From: an uncultured delta proteobacterium
Lineage (GTDB): Bacteria > Myxococcota_A > Bradymonadia > REDH01
DNA length: 7,450 nt
Direction of reading: 5' to 3'
Assembly: GCA_903873545.1 (NCBI GenBank)
Contig: CAIQPA010000648.1
Span: 1-7,450 of the forward strand
The number at the start of each line of letters is the position of its first letter. Position 1 is the stretch's first letter. Under the pieces are notes generated by a model, which saw nothing but the letters and a program-made list of their open reading frames with translations, did no database searches and was not told the origin of the DNA. Positions 6,001 through 7,450 of the stretch are shown here, in pieces. The translations under genes and the position numbers were made by a program.

Positions 6001-7268
6001 GCGCGCAGCGCCTCTATGAGGGGTCGTACAGCAACGGCGGGCGAGAACCGGAGCCGCGCGCTCTCGACTGCGCCGCGGCTGGCCTCGATTCGGTATGCCG
6101 CGTCTCCGAGCAGGCGCAGGGCCGCATCGGCAAAGGTGGCGGCATCATCAGCGCGGCTGGTGCCAGGCAGGTCGTCCGGGAGCCCCTGCAGCCCCACGGA
6201 GGTGCTGACGACCGGTGACCCGGCAGCCAGGGCCTCGACCAGCTTGATCTTCAGCCCCGAGCCCGAGCGAAGTGGAACGAGCGAGATGCTGCTCCGCAAC
6301 AGCGGCAAGAGGTCGGCAGTGCGCCCCGCGAGCGTTATGCGGTCCAAGCCCGCTGCGTCGCCGGCGAGGGCTCCGCTCACGTCGCCAACGATGCGCAACG
6401 AGGCTGCTGCGTTGCCTGCAGCGATGCGAGGCCAGACCTCCGCGAGCAGCCAGCGGGCAGCCTCCACGTTGGTGGAAACGGCGGAGCCGACAAAGAGCAG
6501 GAGCGGCTCGCTCGACGCGGAAGGCGGCTGCGCGAGGGCTGGCATGGGGGTGACCACGGTGGTGCGCTCGGGCAGGAGACGCGCGAAGGTGGCTGCGTCC
6601 TGCCACTGGATGGCGACAATGCAGTCGGAGGCGAGCAGGTGGGCGCGCTCCCAGGCCTCGGTGCAGGCGCTCAGGCGGGCGCTCTGCTCGCCCAGCGTGG
6701 CCGAACCGGCGAGCGAGGCGGCCCGTTCATGGAGCACGTCGTGGGTGAGGGTCGCAACGCGAAGGCTGCCCCCAGATGCTGCGCGCGCCGTGGTTGCCAG
6801 CGGAGCCAGCGCAGCGCCGTTCAGAAGCAGGGCGTCTGGCTTCAGGTCACGCACCGCTTGCCGCGCGAACCGATGCTCCGAAGCGCTTGGCGGCCGGAGC
6901 CAGTTGTCGAGCGGGTCGAACGCTACAACGGGGAGCCCTGCCTTGCGCAGCAGGCGTTGGCCGCGCCGCAGGAGCAGGTCTGTGGGCGCAGCGGTGGGGA
7001 CAAGCAGTCCGCGAAGGAGGCGAAACCCGCGCACCCGAACTGCGCCCCGACCCGGCCGAAAACTGGGAAGCCGGAAGGCACTCCCCGACGCCTCGGCATC
7101 GGTGTTCAGCGCGGCAATATCGACCGTGTGGCCCTCAGCCTCGAGCGCATCTATGACGGCTGCCAGGTAGCTCCTCGCGCCGCTCACACCGTGCACAGGC
7201 AGCGTGCGCGTGAGGAGCAGGAGCCGCAGCGGCTTGGCTGCCTCGCGTGGCGTGGGCTGGTCTGGCAT
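5997..7268 (-). CDS. Family-4 glycosyltransferase (first gene of leftward pair)
   Basis: With the ATG at 7268 the product has 423 residues. The N-terminal domain opens with LRLLLLTRTLPVHGVSGARSYL (14-35), the first strand and glycine loop of a GT-B fold, and contains THDVLHERA (175-183), the H-D-x3-x-R block of this subgroup. The donor domain shows FVGSAVSTNVEAARWLL (259-275), LRIVGD (291-296), ITLAGRTADLLPLL (311-324) and PLRSGSGLKIKLVEALAAG (332-350), followed by SPVVSTSVGLQGLP (351-364). This run is typical of transferases with the GSGLKIK-x-x-EA form of the motif, where Ser337 replaces the first Glu and Glu345 is kept. The frame stays open to an ATG at 7430, but those 54 extra residues are Pro/Ala/Arg-rich low-complexity sequence before the natural first strand, so I reject them. 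No clear Shine-Dalgarno precedes 7268, so the exact start is moderately uncertain. It is coupled to the next gene by an ATGA overlap. The sugar specificity is unknown. Confidence 0.87.
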   Translation of the reverse strand: MPDQPTPREAAKPLRLLLLTRTLPVHGVSGARSYLAAVIDALEAEGHTVDIAALNTDAEASGSAFRLPSFRPGRGAVRVRGFRLLRGLLVPTAAPTDLLLRRGQRLLRKAGLPVVAFDPLDNWLRPPSASEHRFARQAVRDLKPDALLLNGAALAPLATTARAASGGSLRVATLTHDVLHERAASLAGSATLGEQSARLSACTEAWERAHLLASDCIVAIQWQDAATFARLLPERTTVVTPMPALAQPPSASSEPLLLFVGSAVSTNVEAARWLLAEVWPRIAAGNAAASLRIVGDVSGALAGDAAGLDRITLAGRTADLLPLLRSSISLVPLRSGSGLKIKLVEALAAGSPVVSTSVGLQGLPDDLPGTSRADDAATFADAALRLLGDAAYRIEASRGAVESARLRFSPAVAVRPLIEALRA

Positions 7269-7450
7269 GGAGGCGGTTGCGCGGAGGGGCCGAGAGACGG
7301 GCAGTCTGCTACTTGGGCGGAGGCGGCAGCGCAACGAAGCGACGGCCGCGGCAGCTGTGTCGCGGTGTGTTGTCGAGGGGTCTGGCGCGGGGGTTGCCGC
7401 GGGGGGCGCCGGCGGTGGGATGCACTCCAACGGGGTCAGTGACCGCCTCG
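7269..7450. other. Gene-free right end with G-run tract
   Basis: I see no convincing gene in these 182 bases on either strand. The plus strand carries five G-runs of three to six bases between 7377 and 7435. The stretch probably includes the 5' leader and promoter of the leftward glycosyltransferase pair, but no promoter match better than three of six bases per hexamer was found. An alternative is that it codes for an N-terminal extension of that transferase, which its composition does not favour. Confidence 0.4.

Noticed and set aside
5476..7170. 564-codon open frame on the plus strand
   Set aside because: It is fully antisense to two glycosyltransferases with intact family motifs; the product is Ser/Arg/Ala-rich without domain features.
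7287..7320. Promoter for the leftward glycosyltransferase pair (TTGCGC-like and TAGCAG-like hexamers on the minus strand)
   Set aside because: Only three of six bases match in each hexamer, which is expected by chance.

Overview
The window is a strongly GC-rich bacterial segment (about two-thirds G+C by eye), packed with genes for cell-surface polysaccharide synthesis. High G+C, GTG starts, TGA/TAG/TAA stops and 1-4 base gene overlaps point to a free-living GC-rich bacterium. The phylum cannot be fixed from these proteins alone; Proteobacteria, Actinobacteria or another GC-rich group would all fit. No tRNA, rRNA, CRISPR array, insertion sequence or phage gene was seen.

Layout from left to right. 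A rightward pair opens the window: the C-terminal part of a polysaccharide pyruvyl transferase (cut by the left edge), then, overlapping its stop codon by GTGA, a family-4 glycosyltransferase of the WcaC-like type. Six bases after that gene ends, a leftward pair ends tail-to-tail with it: gmd (GDP-mannose 4,6-dehydratase) followed by fcl (GDP-L-fucose synthase), coupled through TAATG. Divergent from gmd, across a spacer of about 150-175 bases with weak promoter-like elements in both directions, lies one rightward gene for a SAM-dependent methyltransferase. Its 3' end overlaps by 14 bases the tail of a second leftward pair, two further family-4 glycosyltransferases joined by an ATGA overlap. 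The last 182 bases hold no gene that I can support.

How the genes fit together. Gmd and Fcl convert GDP-D-mannose to GDP-L-fucose, a donor for fucose-containing exopolysaccharide or O-antigen. The three glycosyltransferases would build the repeat unit at the cytoplasmic face of the membrane. The pyruvyl transferase and methyltransferase are the likely decorating enzymes, adding a pyruvate ketal and an O-methyl group. The reading of gmd and fcl rests on intact catalytic motifs and is firm. The glycan structure, the acceptors and the methyl target are inference. No polymerase, flippase, export protein or initiating phosphosugar transferase is in view, so the locus clearly continues beyond the window. 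The strand pattern (++ -- + --) suggests a patchwork of small transcription units rather than a single operon.
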